From Zhuqueibacter pondensis (lineage in GTDB: Bacteria; Zhuqueibacterota; Zhuqueibacteria; Zhuqueibacterales; Zhuqueibacteraceae): a stretch of 64,000 bases of DNA. Positions within the stretch are counted from its first letter, which is position 1. Each line of letters starts with the position of its first letter. Positions 34,006 through 42,560 of the stretch are shown piece after piece. Below the pieces are notes generated by a model. That model ran no database searches. It was not told the origin of the DNA and worked only from the letters and a program-made list of their open reading frames with translations. The stretch is taken from positions 1 through 64,000 of the forward strand of contig JAPDQK010000030.1 of assembly GCA_034505955.1 (NCBI GenBank), written 5' to 3'. A program made the position numbers and the translations under genes.

Positions 34006-34189
34006 AGACATGAACAAAATTTTTCTTGACACCGTAGATTTAATTATACTTATTTTTGAGCAATAACGGGAATAAATCATATTTTATAAGATATTTCGCT
34101 GATTTTGCTTCGTAAGATCGCCAGAGATATTGGCATGACGGTAGAAGAGTTGTTAATGTACAGATAGCCTCATCAGGTCTTTTAAGAAA

Positions 34190-34507
34190 ATGGTAACCCA
34201 AGCGCAAATCAACGAAATCACCAAACGGATTGTAGAGAATTCGCAGCCGGAAAAAGTGATTCTTTCCGGTTCCTACGCAAAAGGGAACCCGACCGGAGAT
34301 TGCGATTTAGACCTGTTGGTTGTTAAAGACAGTAATGTTCCACGATACAAAAGGGAAAGAGAAATCCGCAAGCATCTGCGTGGGTTAAAGGTTCCTATTG
34401 ATCTCATCGTTTATACCGAGGACGAAATTCAAAAGTGGTGCAACGTTAAAACGGCATTTATAACAACGGTCATGAAAAACGGGCGGGTTTTATATGAAGT
34501 TTCGTAG
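34190..34507 (+). CDS. MNT-type minimal nucleotidyltransferase, no partner seen
   Basis: 105 residues. The polymerase-beta-like motif GSYAKGNPTGDCDLDLLVV (about 27-46) holds the Gly-Ser and the two catalytic Asp; the third acidic residue is in VPIDLIVY. Such proteins usually act as MntA antitoxins that AMPylate a HEPN partner encoded alongside. Here no HEPN gene follows: the stop codon is itself the first part of a palindromic repeat (CGTAG), and a large unrelated gene comes next. The last residues may have been changed by the repeat. A TTGACA-18-TTATTT promoter is possible at 34026. Confidence 0.88.
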   Translation: MVTQAQINEITKRIVENSQPEKVILSGSYAKGNPTGDCDLDLLVVKDSNVPRYKREREIRKHLRGLKVPIDLIVYTEDEIQKWCNVKTAFITTVMKNGRVLYEVS

Positions 34508-34571
34508 TGGTGCCTTTAGGCACTGGCGCTATCATCTATACCAAGCGTTGGCTCCTGAAGGAGCTACTACG
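34503..34571. repeat. CGTAGT/ACTACG palindromic element
   Basis: CGTAGT (34503-34508) and ACTACG (34566-34571) enclose two small hairpins, GTGCC-TTTA-GGCAC and GCTCC-TGAA-GGAGC. The left end gives the TAG stop of the MNT gene. A related fragment with GCGCCTGAAGGC and GACTACG lies at about 56700-56740. Known type of intergenic palindrome in many genomes; no protein. Confidence 0.7.
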
Positions 34572-34576
34572 AGCCC

Positions 34577-37500
34577 TCACTTCACCAACAAACACTTCCT
34601 CATCCTCTCAACCCCTCCCGCCCGCATCTTGATGAAATAAACTCCCGACCCCACTCGCTCCGCCTTCCACACCATCGTGTGCGATCCCATTTCCTGATGC
34701 TCATTCACCAGCGTCGCCACAACCTCGCCACGAACATTGTATACGCTCACTTCCACGGGACTTGCTTCCGGCAGCGAGTAAATAATCTGCGTCGCCGGAT
34801 TAAAGGGATTCGGAAAGTTTTGCAGCAACTCAAAGCTCGCGGGATGCAACTTCGCCGGCAAAGATTGCTCATTCAAATACGCCTTCGTACCGGCCATCAA
34901 CCGAAATCGCTTCTCCGTCAAATGGCGCGTCGCAAATTGCAGCCGCGGATTCGCCCGCAGATTGTATGCCATGGCGGTTTCCAGCTCGACGAGAAAAATG
35001 TCAAACGCTGGCGGAACCGTCGCCACGCCGTCGAACGTGAGCGACAAAACCTCATCTTCCGGATTGAGCCGGCAGGTGAATTCCCACGTATGGCCGTTGC
35101 GCGAAGGCTCGCGAACATCGGCCTTCAGATTTGCCAAATTTTCTTTCGTAAAAACCACCTCGACGCCATCGGCAAGACGGACGGGTTGATGTAAATCCAG
35201 CGCGTCTTCGTCATCGCTTGCGCCCGCAGATTGTCCGGCAAAATTGAACCGGCTCGCAGAACGGCCATTATCCGCGATGATTTGCAGCAGCCAGTTTTCC
35301 GCGTCATTATTGACCACCGAATAAAACGCCGTCCCATTACTCAATCTCGACACGCCCGGACGAATGGAAAACGTCGCCGCCTCGCTCAGCCAAAGCGCAT
35401 AGCCCTTCCATGGTTCCAGTCCGCGAGTATTGAGCTGCCAATCGCCCTCGAAGCTCCACAGCTCAAATGTTCCCGAAGAAACGCGGAGACTATCAAAAGG
35501 AATATCGAAATGGAACGGATTGCCGATGAGACTCCAGCCCGCCGGCAATGCGATGTTGTACGGCGTCGTAGTGTTGACCGTCGTACCGCTGCTCGTTTTC
35601 AGTTTTACATTCCGGATATTCACCAACAGCGCAAAGCCCATGTCCGGCGTCATTTGGATATTTCCGAAATTGGGATACTCTCGCAAAGTCTGTGTCGAGC
35701 GCTCCAAGCCGTACCAGCGATATTTACTGTTATCATAAGCGCCGAGGCTGGGGTTGGTTGCGAGAAACATCGCGGGCGATTTGTCGTCAAGCGCCAAAGG
35801 AATGGAAAACAGCCGATAAAAGCTCGCCGTTGTACCGCTCGTCTGCGCGGCGGGATTGGTGATGCCATTCGGACAGTAAACCCGAACCGGGTAGGAGGGA
35901 GTTTGTGCAATGTTGCCGTAAGTATCCTCGGCGCGCACGTAAAACTCCGCGCCGCGATTCGTGACCGCTGCTGCCGGAATCGATTGCGTGAAGGTGTTAT
36001 TGTTTTGCCGCGCCATCAAGCGGTTGGAAAAAGTCGCGGCGCCGGCAACGCGATAATAGAGCCAGACATTTTTGATGCCGGAAGCATCCGCCGCTTCGAT
36101 GGCAATCGCAACCTCGCTGTTGAGATTGGCCGGTTCGGAATAAATCGCATGAGCCAGCGTTGGTGCCGTGTTATCGGCCAATGGTTTGGCAGTCACCGTG
36201 TTGGAGTAGCCGCTGGCGTGCAGTGCCTGATCGACCGCCGTCAAGCGAAAATAATAATTGGCGCCAATCGTGAGATTGGTGAGCGTTTTCGCCGTGTTGT
36301 TCGCGCCGTCGACCGAATCGATTTTAGTGGTGGGATTCGGGTTGGTGCCGCCATAAATGCGATAGCGCAGGAAATCCGGTTCGGAGTTGGCGGTCCAAGT
36401 CAAAGTGACTTGCGCCACGCCGGCTGTTGCTTGCAGGTTTTGCGGCGGCGCGGGCGGCAAATCAATAGCCATCGGCGTGGCGCTCACTTCGTTGGAAAAG
36501 CCACTGGCATTGAAAGCGATATCAACTGCGGTGAGGCGGAAATAATAGGTCGTACCATTGCTTAGACCAGTGATGATCTTCGTCGTGCCCGCCACTGCTG
36601 ACACCGAATCAACGACGGTGCTCGGATTCGGCGCGGTGCCGCTGTAAATGCGGTAGCGCAGTAGATCCGGCTCGGTATTGGCATCCCATTTCAACGAGAT
36701 TTGTTTGTCGCCAGCAGTAGCCTGCAAGTTTTTCGGAGGGGCCGGAGGGAGGTCAGTCAATGTTGGCGTTGCGCTCACTTCATTGGAGTAGCCGCTTTCA
36801 TTGAAATTTTGGTCAACCGCTGTGATGCGGAAATAATATGTCGTCCCGTTGGTCAATCCGGTGAGGATTTTCGTCGTATCGGCGATGCTGTTGGCTCCGC
36901 CCGTCTGGGTGGAATCAACTTTCGTGATCGGATTGGGTGAAGTGCCGCCATAAATGCGATAGCACAGAAAATCCGCCTCGGTATTTTGCCGCCATTTTAA
37001 AGTGATTTGCCGATCACCGGCGATGGCGGTTAAACCTTGCGGCGCGGCTGGAGGGAGGTCCGCCGCAGTTGGCGTCGCGCTGACTTCGTTGGAAAAGCCA
37101 CTTTCATTAAAATTTTTGTCAACCGCCGTCATCCTAAAATAGTACTTTGTACCGTTTGTTAAGCCCGTGATGGTTTTCGTCGTATCGGCAATGTTGTTGG
37201 TCGAATCAACTTTAGTGGTTGGATTGGGTGAGGAGCCGCGATAAATGCGATAGAGCAGAAAATCCGCTTCGGTATTTTTGCGCCATTTCAAAATGACTTG
37301 TTGATCTCCAGCGATGGCCGCCAAACCTTGCGGCGCGGCAGGAGGCGTTTTATCAACTGGCGTTTGGTTGAAATAGAAAGCTCCCATATCTGCGCGCGTG
37401 CCGTCGGGGTCTAATGGGCTTGCAGGGTCGCCTGCATCAATGCACGGAGAGCCAGCGGTTAAATGAAAATCTCGATTACCCGCATTTATAAAAAATGGAT

Positions 37501-38557
37501 CTGCATTTATATTGCCTTGACCATTGTAACCACCAAATACATTGGAATAAGTCACCGATGAGGAAGATTTGTTCACGTTATAGATTTCTCTCGCATTCCC
37601 CCAAAGAATGCAGTTGGTAATAACAGGGGAGGACAAGAAATCGTTGTGAATTCCGCCGGCTCCAAATTCATCCGGCTTGTTGAAGAAAAAAGTACAATTG
37701 ATGATAGTGGAATTTGAATAGTAGTTTCTGATACCACTGCCTTGTTTGGTTGCGCTATTACCAGAGAATACACAGTAGGTGATGGTTGCAGAAGAATTAT
37801 AGTGATTATCAATTCCGCCGCCGTTTTCAGCACTATTATCGAAAAACGTGCAATTGTTGATAATGGGTGCAGTGTCGTTTTCGTTGTAAACTGCGCCACC
37901 ATACCTACTTGCAGTGTTATTAGAAAATGTGCATGCGATTATTGTGACCGATGATGCGTTGTTGTAAACTCCACCGCCGTTGCCGGTAGTGTTATTAGAA
38001 AATGTGCAATTTGTGATATTCGCGGTGGATGATGGCGCGTTATAGATTGCGCCGCCATTTCGTCCGGTATTATTAGAGAAAGTACAATTGGCGATATTGA
38101 GTGATGGGGAAGAATTGTAAATTCCACCTCCTTCCCATTCAGCTTTGCCGTTAGTTATGGTAAATCCATCAATCGTAGCCGCAGCCGTGACGTCAAAACA
38201 CCTCACTAAACCGTTTCCGTCCACCTTAGTCACATTTACCCTCCAATCCCTTTGATCTCTCTGAGTTTCCCCTCCAGCAAAACCACCATACAGTCGAATA
38301 GGCTTGTTTAGTCCAATAGAAGTAGACAGGAGTAAGTACGTTCCCCGCTTGACCCATATTTCATCGTTCGCTGCGGCAGCGCTCTCTGCTTCTCCAATAG
38401 TTTTGTAAGCCGTTGCCCAGCTTTTCCCGTCGCCAGAACTGGCCAAACTTCCATCCACATGCAGGACAGTTTGAGTGATTCCGGTGCTATTTATCCCAAA
38501 TGTGAGTACCAGCGTTATACTCAATGAAAAAATTTTCGTTTTCATTCTTGCTTTCAT
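34577..38557 (-). CDS. Large secreted beta-helix/FN3 repeat protein with type IX sorting domain
   Basis: About 1326 residues; ATG starts at 38557 and 38545 both leave a proper signal peptide (MKTKIFSLSITLVLTFG), and a GTG lies further up. Order: right-handed beta-helix (about 30-390) with repeats like NCTFSNNTGRNGGAIYN; four tandem fibronectin type III domains (about 400-815), each holding ITGLTNGTxYYFRxTAVD and SGxSNEVSATP; a further beta region; a C-terminal module; and a sorting domain (NFPNPFNPATQIIYSLPEAS...KCLLVK). Beta-helices of this style bind or cut polysaccharides, but no catalytic residues can be named. The FN3 repeats are about 290 bases each and similar at DNA level. A surface adhesin or polysaccharide-binding role is likely. 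Confidence 0.9.
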   Translation of the reverse strand: MKARMKTKIFSLSITLVLTFGINSTGITQTVLHVDGSLASSGDGKSWATAYKTIGEAESAAAANDEIWVKRGTYLLLSTSIGLNKPIRLYGGFAGGETQRDQRDWRVNVTKVDGNGLVRCFDVTAAATIDGFTITNGKAEWEGGGIYNSSPSLNIANCTFSNNTGRNGGAIYNAPSSTANITNCTFSNNTTGNGGGVYNNASSVTIIACTFSNNTASRYGGAVYNENDTAPIINNCTFFDNSAENGGGIDNHYNSSATITYCVFSGNSATKQGSGIRNYYSNSTIINCTFFFNKPDEFGAGGIHNDFLSSPVITNCILWGNAREIYNVNKSSSSVTYSNVFGGYNGQGNINADPFFINAGNRDFHLTAGSPCIDAGDPASPLDPDGTRADMGAFYFNQTPVDKTPPAAPQGLAAIAGDQQVILKWRKNTEADFLLYRIYRGSSPNPTTKVDSTNNIADTTKTITGLTNGTKYYFRMTAVDKNFNESGFSNEVSATPTAADLPPAAPQGLTAIAGDRQITLKWRQNTEADFLCYRIYGGTSPNPITKVDSTQTGGANSIADTTKILTGLTNGTTYYFRITAVDQNFNESGYSNEVSATPTLTDLPPAPPKNLQATAGDKQISLKWDANTEPDLLRYRIYSGTAPNPSTVVDSVSAVAGTTKIITGLSNGTTYYFRLTAVDIAFNASGFSNEVSATPMAIDLPPAPPQNLQATAGVAQVTLTWTANSEPDFLRYRIYGGTNPNPTTKIDSVDGANNTAKTLTNLTIGANYYFRLTAVDQALHASGYSNTVTAKPLADNTAPTLAHAIYSEPANLNSEVAIAIEAADASGIKNVWLYYRVAGAATFSNRLMARQNNNTFTQSIPAAAVTNRGAEFYVRAEDTYGNIAQTPSYPVRVYCPNGITNPAAQTSGTTASFYRLFSIPLALDDKSPAMFLATNPSLGAYDNSKYRWYGLERSTQTLREYPNFGNIQMTPDMGFALLVNIRNVKLKTSSGTTVNTTTPYNIALPAGWSLIGNPFHFDIPFDSLRVSSGTFELWSFEGDWQLNTRGLEPWKGYALWLSEAATFSIRPGVSRLSNGTAFYSVVNNDAENWLLQIIADNGRSASRFNFAGQSAGASDDEDALDLHQPVRLADGVEVVFTKENLANLKADVREPSRNGHTWEFTCRLNPEDEVLSLTFDGVATVPPAFDIFLVELETAMAYNLRANPRLQFATRHLTEKRFRLMAGTKAYLNEQSLPAKLHPASFELLQNFPNPFNPATQIIYSLPEASPVEVSVYNVRGEVVATLVNEHQEMGSHTMVWKAERVGSGVYFIKMRAGGVERMRKCLLVK

Positions 38558-38597
38558 CTTTCCGCTTATTGACACTGAAAATGTCTCAAGGGAATGA

Positions 38598-39278
38598 TCA
38601 GGTCTTGCTTAATAAAAAATTACGCATCAATTCCAGCGAGTGTTCGATTCGCACTTTTTGGTCAGGCATCAAAAACGGATTTCCCGATTCAAGGGCCAAG
38701 AAACCAATAACGTCCAAAACATCTATTACAATTTCCCGCATACCACTTGTCTCAATTGACCATTGCATAGGTATAAAATGCTCAAATGTATTTCTAAAGG
38801 TTTTGTGAATAAAATTTATACTTCGCTTTTGCGACTTGGTCAATTTCAACGTCTTACTGAACACAAATTGTTGCATATATTCATCTTTTTGAGCTCTTTT
38901 TAATGCTTCAGGAAAGGAGATTAGTTTGTCAAGATATTTGTCTGTTTTCTTGTCAAAGATTTTCACACGATCAGGGTTTGTCCCTTGAATAGAACAAATT
39001 AGAAAGCCATAAAGCGATCCGAAAAGTGATATGGCAACCCACTTCCAACGATTCTGGTCTTCTTTCTGTTCTAAAAAATATGCGGCTTTTTCCAAAAAGT
39101 CGATTGCATTTTCTTTTTCGTTGATCCGAAACCAGTTCTCTTCAGTTTGAGCTTCAGGGCCATCTTCCTGAGTGAATAAATAACCCCATTCCTTCCAAAA
39201 GGCGTTTGTTTTTCTCCTGCTCACCTCTTTCGGCCTCATTCTCTTTAATATTTTTGCCTTCCATGATCTACATACCAA
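38598..39278 (-). CDS. HEPN-like conserved protein of unknown function
   Basis: 226 residues with a TTG start at 39278. Mainly helical: AIDFLEKAAYFLEQKED and WKWVAISLFGSLYGFLICSI in the first half, and near residue 160 the string FRNTFEHFIPMQWSIETSG, which contains R-x4-H, the catalytic pattern of HEPN ribonucleases. The combination RNxFxHFxPxxWSIE is what I associate with an uncharacterised HEPN-like family, with moderate certainty. It is encoded just upstream (on the minus strand) of the beta-helix gene. No antitoxin gene overlaps it. A nuclease or defence role is inference. Confidence 0.65.
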   Translation of the reverse strand: MVCRSWKAKILKRMRPKEVSRRKTNAFWKEWGYLFTQEDGPEAQTEENWFRINEKENAIDFLEKAAYFLEQKEDQNRWKWVAISLFGSLYGFLICSIQGTNPDRVKIFDKKTDKYLDKLISFPEALKRAQKDEYMQQFVFSKTLKLTKSQKRSINFIHKTFRNTFEHFIPMQWSIETSGMREIVIDVLDVIGFLALESGNPFLMPDQKVRIEHSLELMRNFLLSKT

Positions 39279-39328
39279 CTAAAGGAGTTTATTTTCTTTT
39301 GCCACGCTATTGAAAAATGATTGGACTA

Positions 39329-40033
39329 TTACTGCGAATTTGCAGACACCACGATCACAATTGCAATAAGTGTCCCTATCCCTGCACCTACATTGAATGA
39401 ACTATTTCGCTTTTTCTTAACGTAATCTTTGTATCCTGCTGAAAAATCCATTTTGGGTTGCGGTTCAAGGCTACTGATATGCCGACGCGGAACATCAACA
39501 GATTTGTTGGAAACTATTAAATAGCCAATTCCCCATCCAATTAAACCCAAACTTGCACCTGCTAATAGCCCACCTGCTGTTGCGCCTCCGCCGCTGTACT
39601 CTTGTTGAGCGGTCTCTTCGCCTCTTTGATAGTAATCAATTTTTTGAGAGCCTTTCAAAGAGACGTTGTCCATTTCTTGCACTTTGGAAAATATGTTTTC
39701 TTCCTGTGAATCTAATGATGATGCAGGAATCAGTAAATCACCAATTTCGATTTGAGTCGCTGGCTCTAACTCGATTACTTTCAAACCCGAAATGTTTTCT
39801 TCCACAAGAAGAACTTTTGCTTTTCCGACCATCTTCTGCCCATCAGGGCCTTTTTTCACAATTAGAAAAATTGAATTGGGGGTGATCCCTTGATTACTAC
39901 CCATGTTTGCAATAATGGTTGTGTTTTTTACCTTTTTAATTACCATCTCTCCAACAAGAGGAGATGGTACGCAGGGTAGCGTAATCATTAGCATATGGCA
40001 AGCAATGACTGTAATACACAGGATTTTTTGCAT
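39329..40033 (-). CDS. Exported protein of unknown function with a C-terminal membrane segment
   Basis: 234 residues. Signal peptide or N-terminal anchor (KILCITVIACHMLMITLPCV), a small beta domain (MVIKKVKNTTIIANMGSNQG, KAKVLLVEENISGLKVIELE) of the kind found in exported proteins that begin with an SH3-like fold, a linker, a Gly-rich membrane helix (GGLLAGASLGLIGWGIGYLI), and a last hydrophobic stretch. I do not recognise a named family. It stands next to the HEPN-like gene on the same strand. Confidence 0.7.
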   Translation of the reverse strand: MQKILCITVIACHMLMITLPCVPSPLVGEMVIKKVKNTTIIANMGSNQGITPNSIFLIVKKGPDGQKMVGKAKVLLVEENISGLKVIELEPATQIEIGDLLIPASSLDSQEENIFSKVQEMDNVSLKGSQKIDYYQRGEETAQQEYSGGGATAGGLLAGASLGLIGWGIGYLIVSNKSVDVPRRHISSLEPQPKMDFSAGYKDYVKKKRNSSFNVGAGIGTLIAIVIVVSANSQ

Positions 40034-40129
40034 AAATCAACTCCTTCAGACTGTCTAAGTTTTTTACAGATGAAGTTCAGCTATGAAAACCGCTGCGCCG
40101 AACGTCGTAGTACCAATCCACTCGGAGCA

Positions 40130-41560
40130 GAGTCAATCGTCAGCTTGTGTACCCCACTCGAGCCAGTCGCAGGTTGTGTCCCAACGGGCGTAGCCGTTTG
40201 CAATGCGAATACAAAAATATACCCGCAACCGCATGAGAATGCGGCAAGTTGCTTCATAAAATCGTTCCGAAGACAGAAAAATGTAGGACAGAAAAATGAT
40301 TGCGGTTTGTTGCCTCCGGCCATGGTCAACGGTCTTGCCCTTTGTTTAGGCAAGTCAACAGGATCTTCCAAAATTTTTTACAGCTTTTGCACAGATTTTG
40401 CTGGCGCCAGCGCTGCCTCTCAGGCCCAAAGCCTGTCGGTAAATGCTTGAATGAGGAAGGGCAAGTTCGGCTGGGTAACCGCCAAGCCCGGCGGCAGCGA
40501 AGATCGTTGCTGACGCCAGCTTCAAAATTGCAAGAGCCCTGCTCCGTTAGGAGCAAAATGTTTATAGAATAACCCCTTCTAAAAAATTCAAGCTCCGTAG
40601 GAGCGGCATGTGGAAATCATAACGAGATTCAAAACGCCCTTGCCAACATGCCGCTCCGCTGGAGCTTTAAGATCGTAGAGCAGAAATTTTCTATAAGCAT
40701 TGCGCTCCTAACGGAGCTTGAGGTTGTTTCCCCCAATGGGCGGAGCCTGCAGGCGCAGCCCTTTGCAACGCCAATGGAAAATATACCCGTAACCGCGCGA
40801 GAAAGCGGCAAGTTGCTTTGCAAAGTCAAAGGCAAAACCATGGGGGCAAAACAATTATTTTGAAAGTTTCATAGTTTTGCTTTCTAAAATTTTTTACAGG
40901 TTTTACCGGTTCGCGCAGCGCACCGCGTCTCAGGCCAAAAGCCCACCGATGATTTCTCAAATGAGGAAGGGCAAATTCGGCCGGGCAAACGCCACGCCCG
41001 GCGGCAAGCTAATATTGTTGCTGGCGCCCGTTTCAAAATTGCAAGAACCCCTGCTCCGTTAGGAGCAAAATGTTTATAGAACGCCCCCTCTAAAAAATTC
41101 AAGCTCCGTAGGAGCGGCATGTGGAAATCACAACGAAATTCAAAACGCCCTTGCCAACATGCCGCTCCGCTGGAGCTTTAAGATTGTAGAGCAGAAATTT
41201 TCTATAAGCATTGCGCTCCTAACGGAGCTTGAGGTTGTTTCCCCCAACGGGCGTAGCCTACAGGCGCAGCCCACGGGCGTAGCCTTTTGCAACGCCAATG
41301 GAAAATATACCCGTAACCGCGCGAGAATGCGGCAAGTTGCTTTGCAAAGTCAAAGGCAAAACCATGAGGGGCAAAACAATTATTTTAAAAGTTTCATAGT
41401 TTTGCCTGCTAAAATTTTTTACAGAGTTTACGGTTTGCGAAGAAGCGCGTCTCAGACCAAAAGCCTGTCGATGATTTCTTGAGTGAGGAAGGACAAATTC
41501 CGCTGAGTAAACGCCAAGCCCGGCGCGAGGACACGGTTGTGTTTAATATCAGGCGGGAGG
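40130..41560. repeat. Tandem array of about 520-bp composite intergenic repeat (about 2.5 units)
   Basis: The marker AAAATTTTTTACAG occurs at 40370, 40886 and 41411, so the period is about 516-525 bases. Each unit has (A) a segment with GTCTCAGGCC...GCCTGTCG and AATGAGGAAGGGCAA, (B) hairpins CTCCGTTAGGAGCAAAATG, AGCTCCGTAGGAGCGGCATG with CATGCCGCTCCGCTGGAGCT, and GCGCTCCTAACGGAGCTTG, and (C) GGAAAATATACCCGTAACCG plus GCGGCAAGTTGCTTTGCAAA. The array begins with a lone C part (about 40187-40260) and ends with a shortened A part. No credible gene lies in 40034-41578. Small frames in it are repeat translations. Confidence 0.85.
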
Positions 41561-41578
41561 TGTTTGTGATGGGGGTTT

Positions 41579-41956
41579 TTATAGGAAAATTACTTCGATA
41601 TCTTCAATTCGCTTAAAATCGTCATCCATTGTAACCGGCTTCAGGTCATAAAATTTGGCGATGCCGTATTGATAAGCATCATCAAAATCCAATCCAAACT
41701 CTTTTTTGGCTTTGACGACATCTTTATATCGATCCGCCGGCAAAGAGAGCAGTTTCGTGTTTGGCATCGAATCATCAATAAATTTTTGAAAAGCCTTAGC
41801 CCTTCTTTTTCGGAAAAGGATCACACCAATGGAATGCAAGGAAAAATCGCTGATATGAAGCTGCCCGATATTTGCATTTAAAAACTTTTTGCATTTTTCC
41901 TTTCTTTTCTGTTTCAGCAGAATTTCCAGGAAAATGTTCGTGTCGATTAAATACAT
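41579..41956 (-). CDS. PIN-domain toxin (VapC-like)
   Basis: 125 residues from the ATG at 41956, which overlaps the antitoxin stop (TAATG); a GTG start at 41965 is possible. PIN acidic residues: Asp in MYLIDTNIFLE, Asp in LDFDDAYQYGIA and VTMDDDFKRI, which together form the metal site of a ribonuclease. VapC toxins cut tRNA or rRNA. Encoded with the small protein upstream as a type II pair. Confidence 0.92.
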   Translation of the reverse strand: MYLIDTNIFLEILLKQKRKEKCKKFLNANIGQLHISDFSLHSIGVILFRKRRAKAFQKFIDDSMPNTKLLSLPADRYKDVVKAKKEFGLDFDDAYQYGIAKFYDLKPVTMDDDFKRIEDIEVIFL

Positions 41957-42171
41957 TACCGCCACTCTAAGGCTTTGTGCTGCAATTCTACCGACGAGAA
42001 TTCCTCAGCTAAATCAGACAACTCGCCCTCCCAATCAAATTTGAATTTTTTCCGTCGAAGTTTTGTGCCGGTATATTTGTTCATTAAGAATTCGACATAA
42101 TCCAAGACATTGCCGATTAAATGCGGAGGAAGCTTCTGTATGCTGGCTTCAATCTGTTTTGCGTACATCAT
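41956..42171 (-). CDS. Antitoxin of the VapC-like PIN toxin (DUF2281 type)
   Basis: 71 residues. KQIEASIQKLPPHLIGNVLDYVEFLMNKY is the pattern of DUF2281 antitoxins; the C-terminal half (FDWEGELSDLAEEFSSVELQHKALEW) is acidic and fits toxin binding. Stop overlaps the PIN start by one base. Start ATG 42171 has no clear upstream ribosome site, though GAGGAAAAC stands just before it. Confidence 0.88.
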   Translation of the reverse strand: MMYAKQIEASIQKLPPHLIGNVLDYVEFLMNKYTGTKLRRKKFKFDWEGELSDLAEEFSSVELQHKALEWR

Positions 42172-42337
42172 GTTTTCCTCTTAACTTTTATTTTTGGTAT
42201 GATAACTTTTCGTTGGCTTGATATACAGAAACAAAATAACAATTGATCATCTGAAAAGCAAGCTATTTCCTCTAGGCAGCCAATAAAAAATATACCCGCA
42301 ACCGCATGAGAATATGTTGTAAAATTCCCGATCTTTT

Positions 42338-42420
42338 GAACACGGATTACACGGATGACGCAGATTTTCACAAATAAAAAATTCGTGAGAATCAGTGTGA
42401 TCCGCGCCATCCGCCTTCAA
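42338..42420. repeat. GGATTACACGGATGACG-type palindromic repeat, full copy
   Basis: GAACACGGATTACACGGATG and ACGCAGATTTTCAC on the left are answered by GTGAGAATCAGTGTGATCCG and CGCCATCCGC on the right, around AAATAAAAAATTC. Same family as 10596-10679. Just before it (about 42277-42320) is a stray piece of the 40130-41560 array (AAAATATACCCGCAACCGCA). Apart from these, 42172-42560 holds no gene; frames reading ICVIRVIRV are artefacts of the repeat. Confidence 0.7.
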
Positions 42421-42560
42421 AAAAGCTTTATTCTTAATCCGCCCCGCTGCGGTAGAGTTCCTTTGAAGTCCACGCCGACCGCGATGAGATTTATTCCTGA
42501 ATCTACTGGTTTGAAATTCTCTCCACTTGCACACTTTTCACTTGCAAACTTGCCCACTTG

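Noticed and set aside
34100..34168. Short frame LRKIARDIGMTVEELLMYR before the MNT gene
   Set aside because: About 20 codons with no start codon or ribosome site of quality; perhaps a remnant, but not supportable as a gene.
35231..36565. 444-codon plus-strand frame over the FN3 repeats
   Set aside because: Antisense of the tandem FN3 repeats, which gives repeated Arg/Ile-rich text without any domain.
34190..39278. MNT nucleotidyltransferase and HEPN-like protein as one toxin-antitoxin pair
   Set aside because: They are on opposite strands and 4 kb apart, and the HEPN-like protein is much longer than the usual HepT partner.
40300..41482. Several 60-150 codon frames in the tandem repeat region
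   Set aside because: They follow the repeat units, change with each copy's indels, and have no ribosome sites.
42168..42534. Small frames reading NFLFVKICVIRVIRVQK and the like
   Set aside because: Translations of a palindromic intergenic repeat that gives the same peptides in unrelated genomes.
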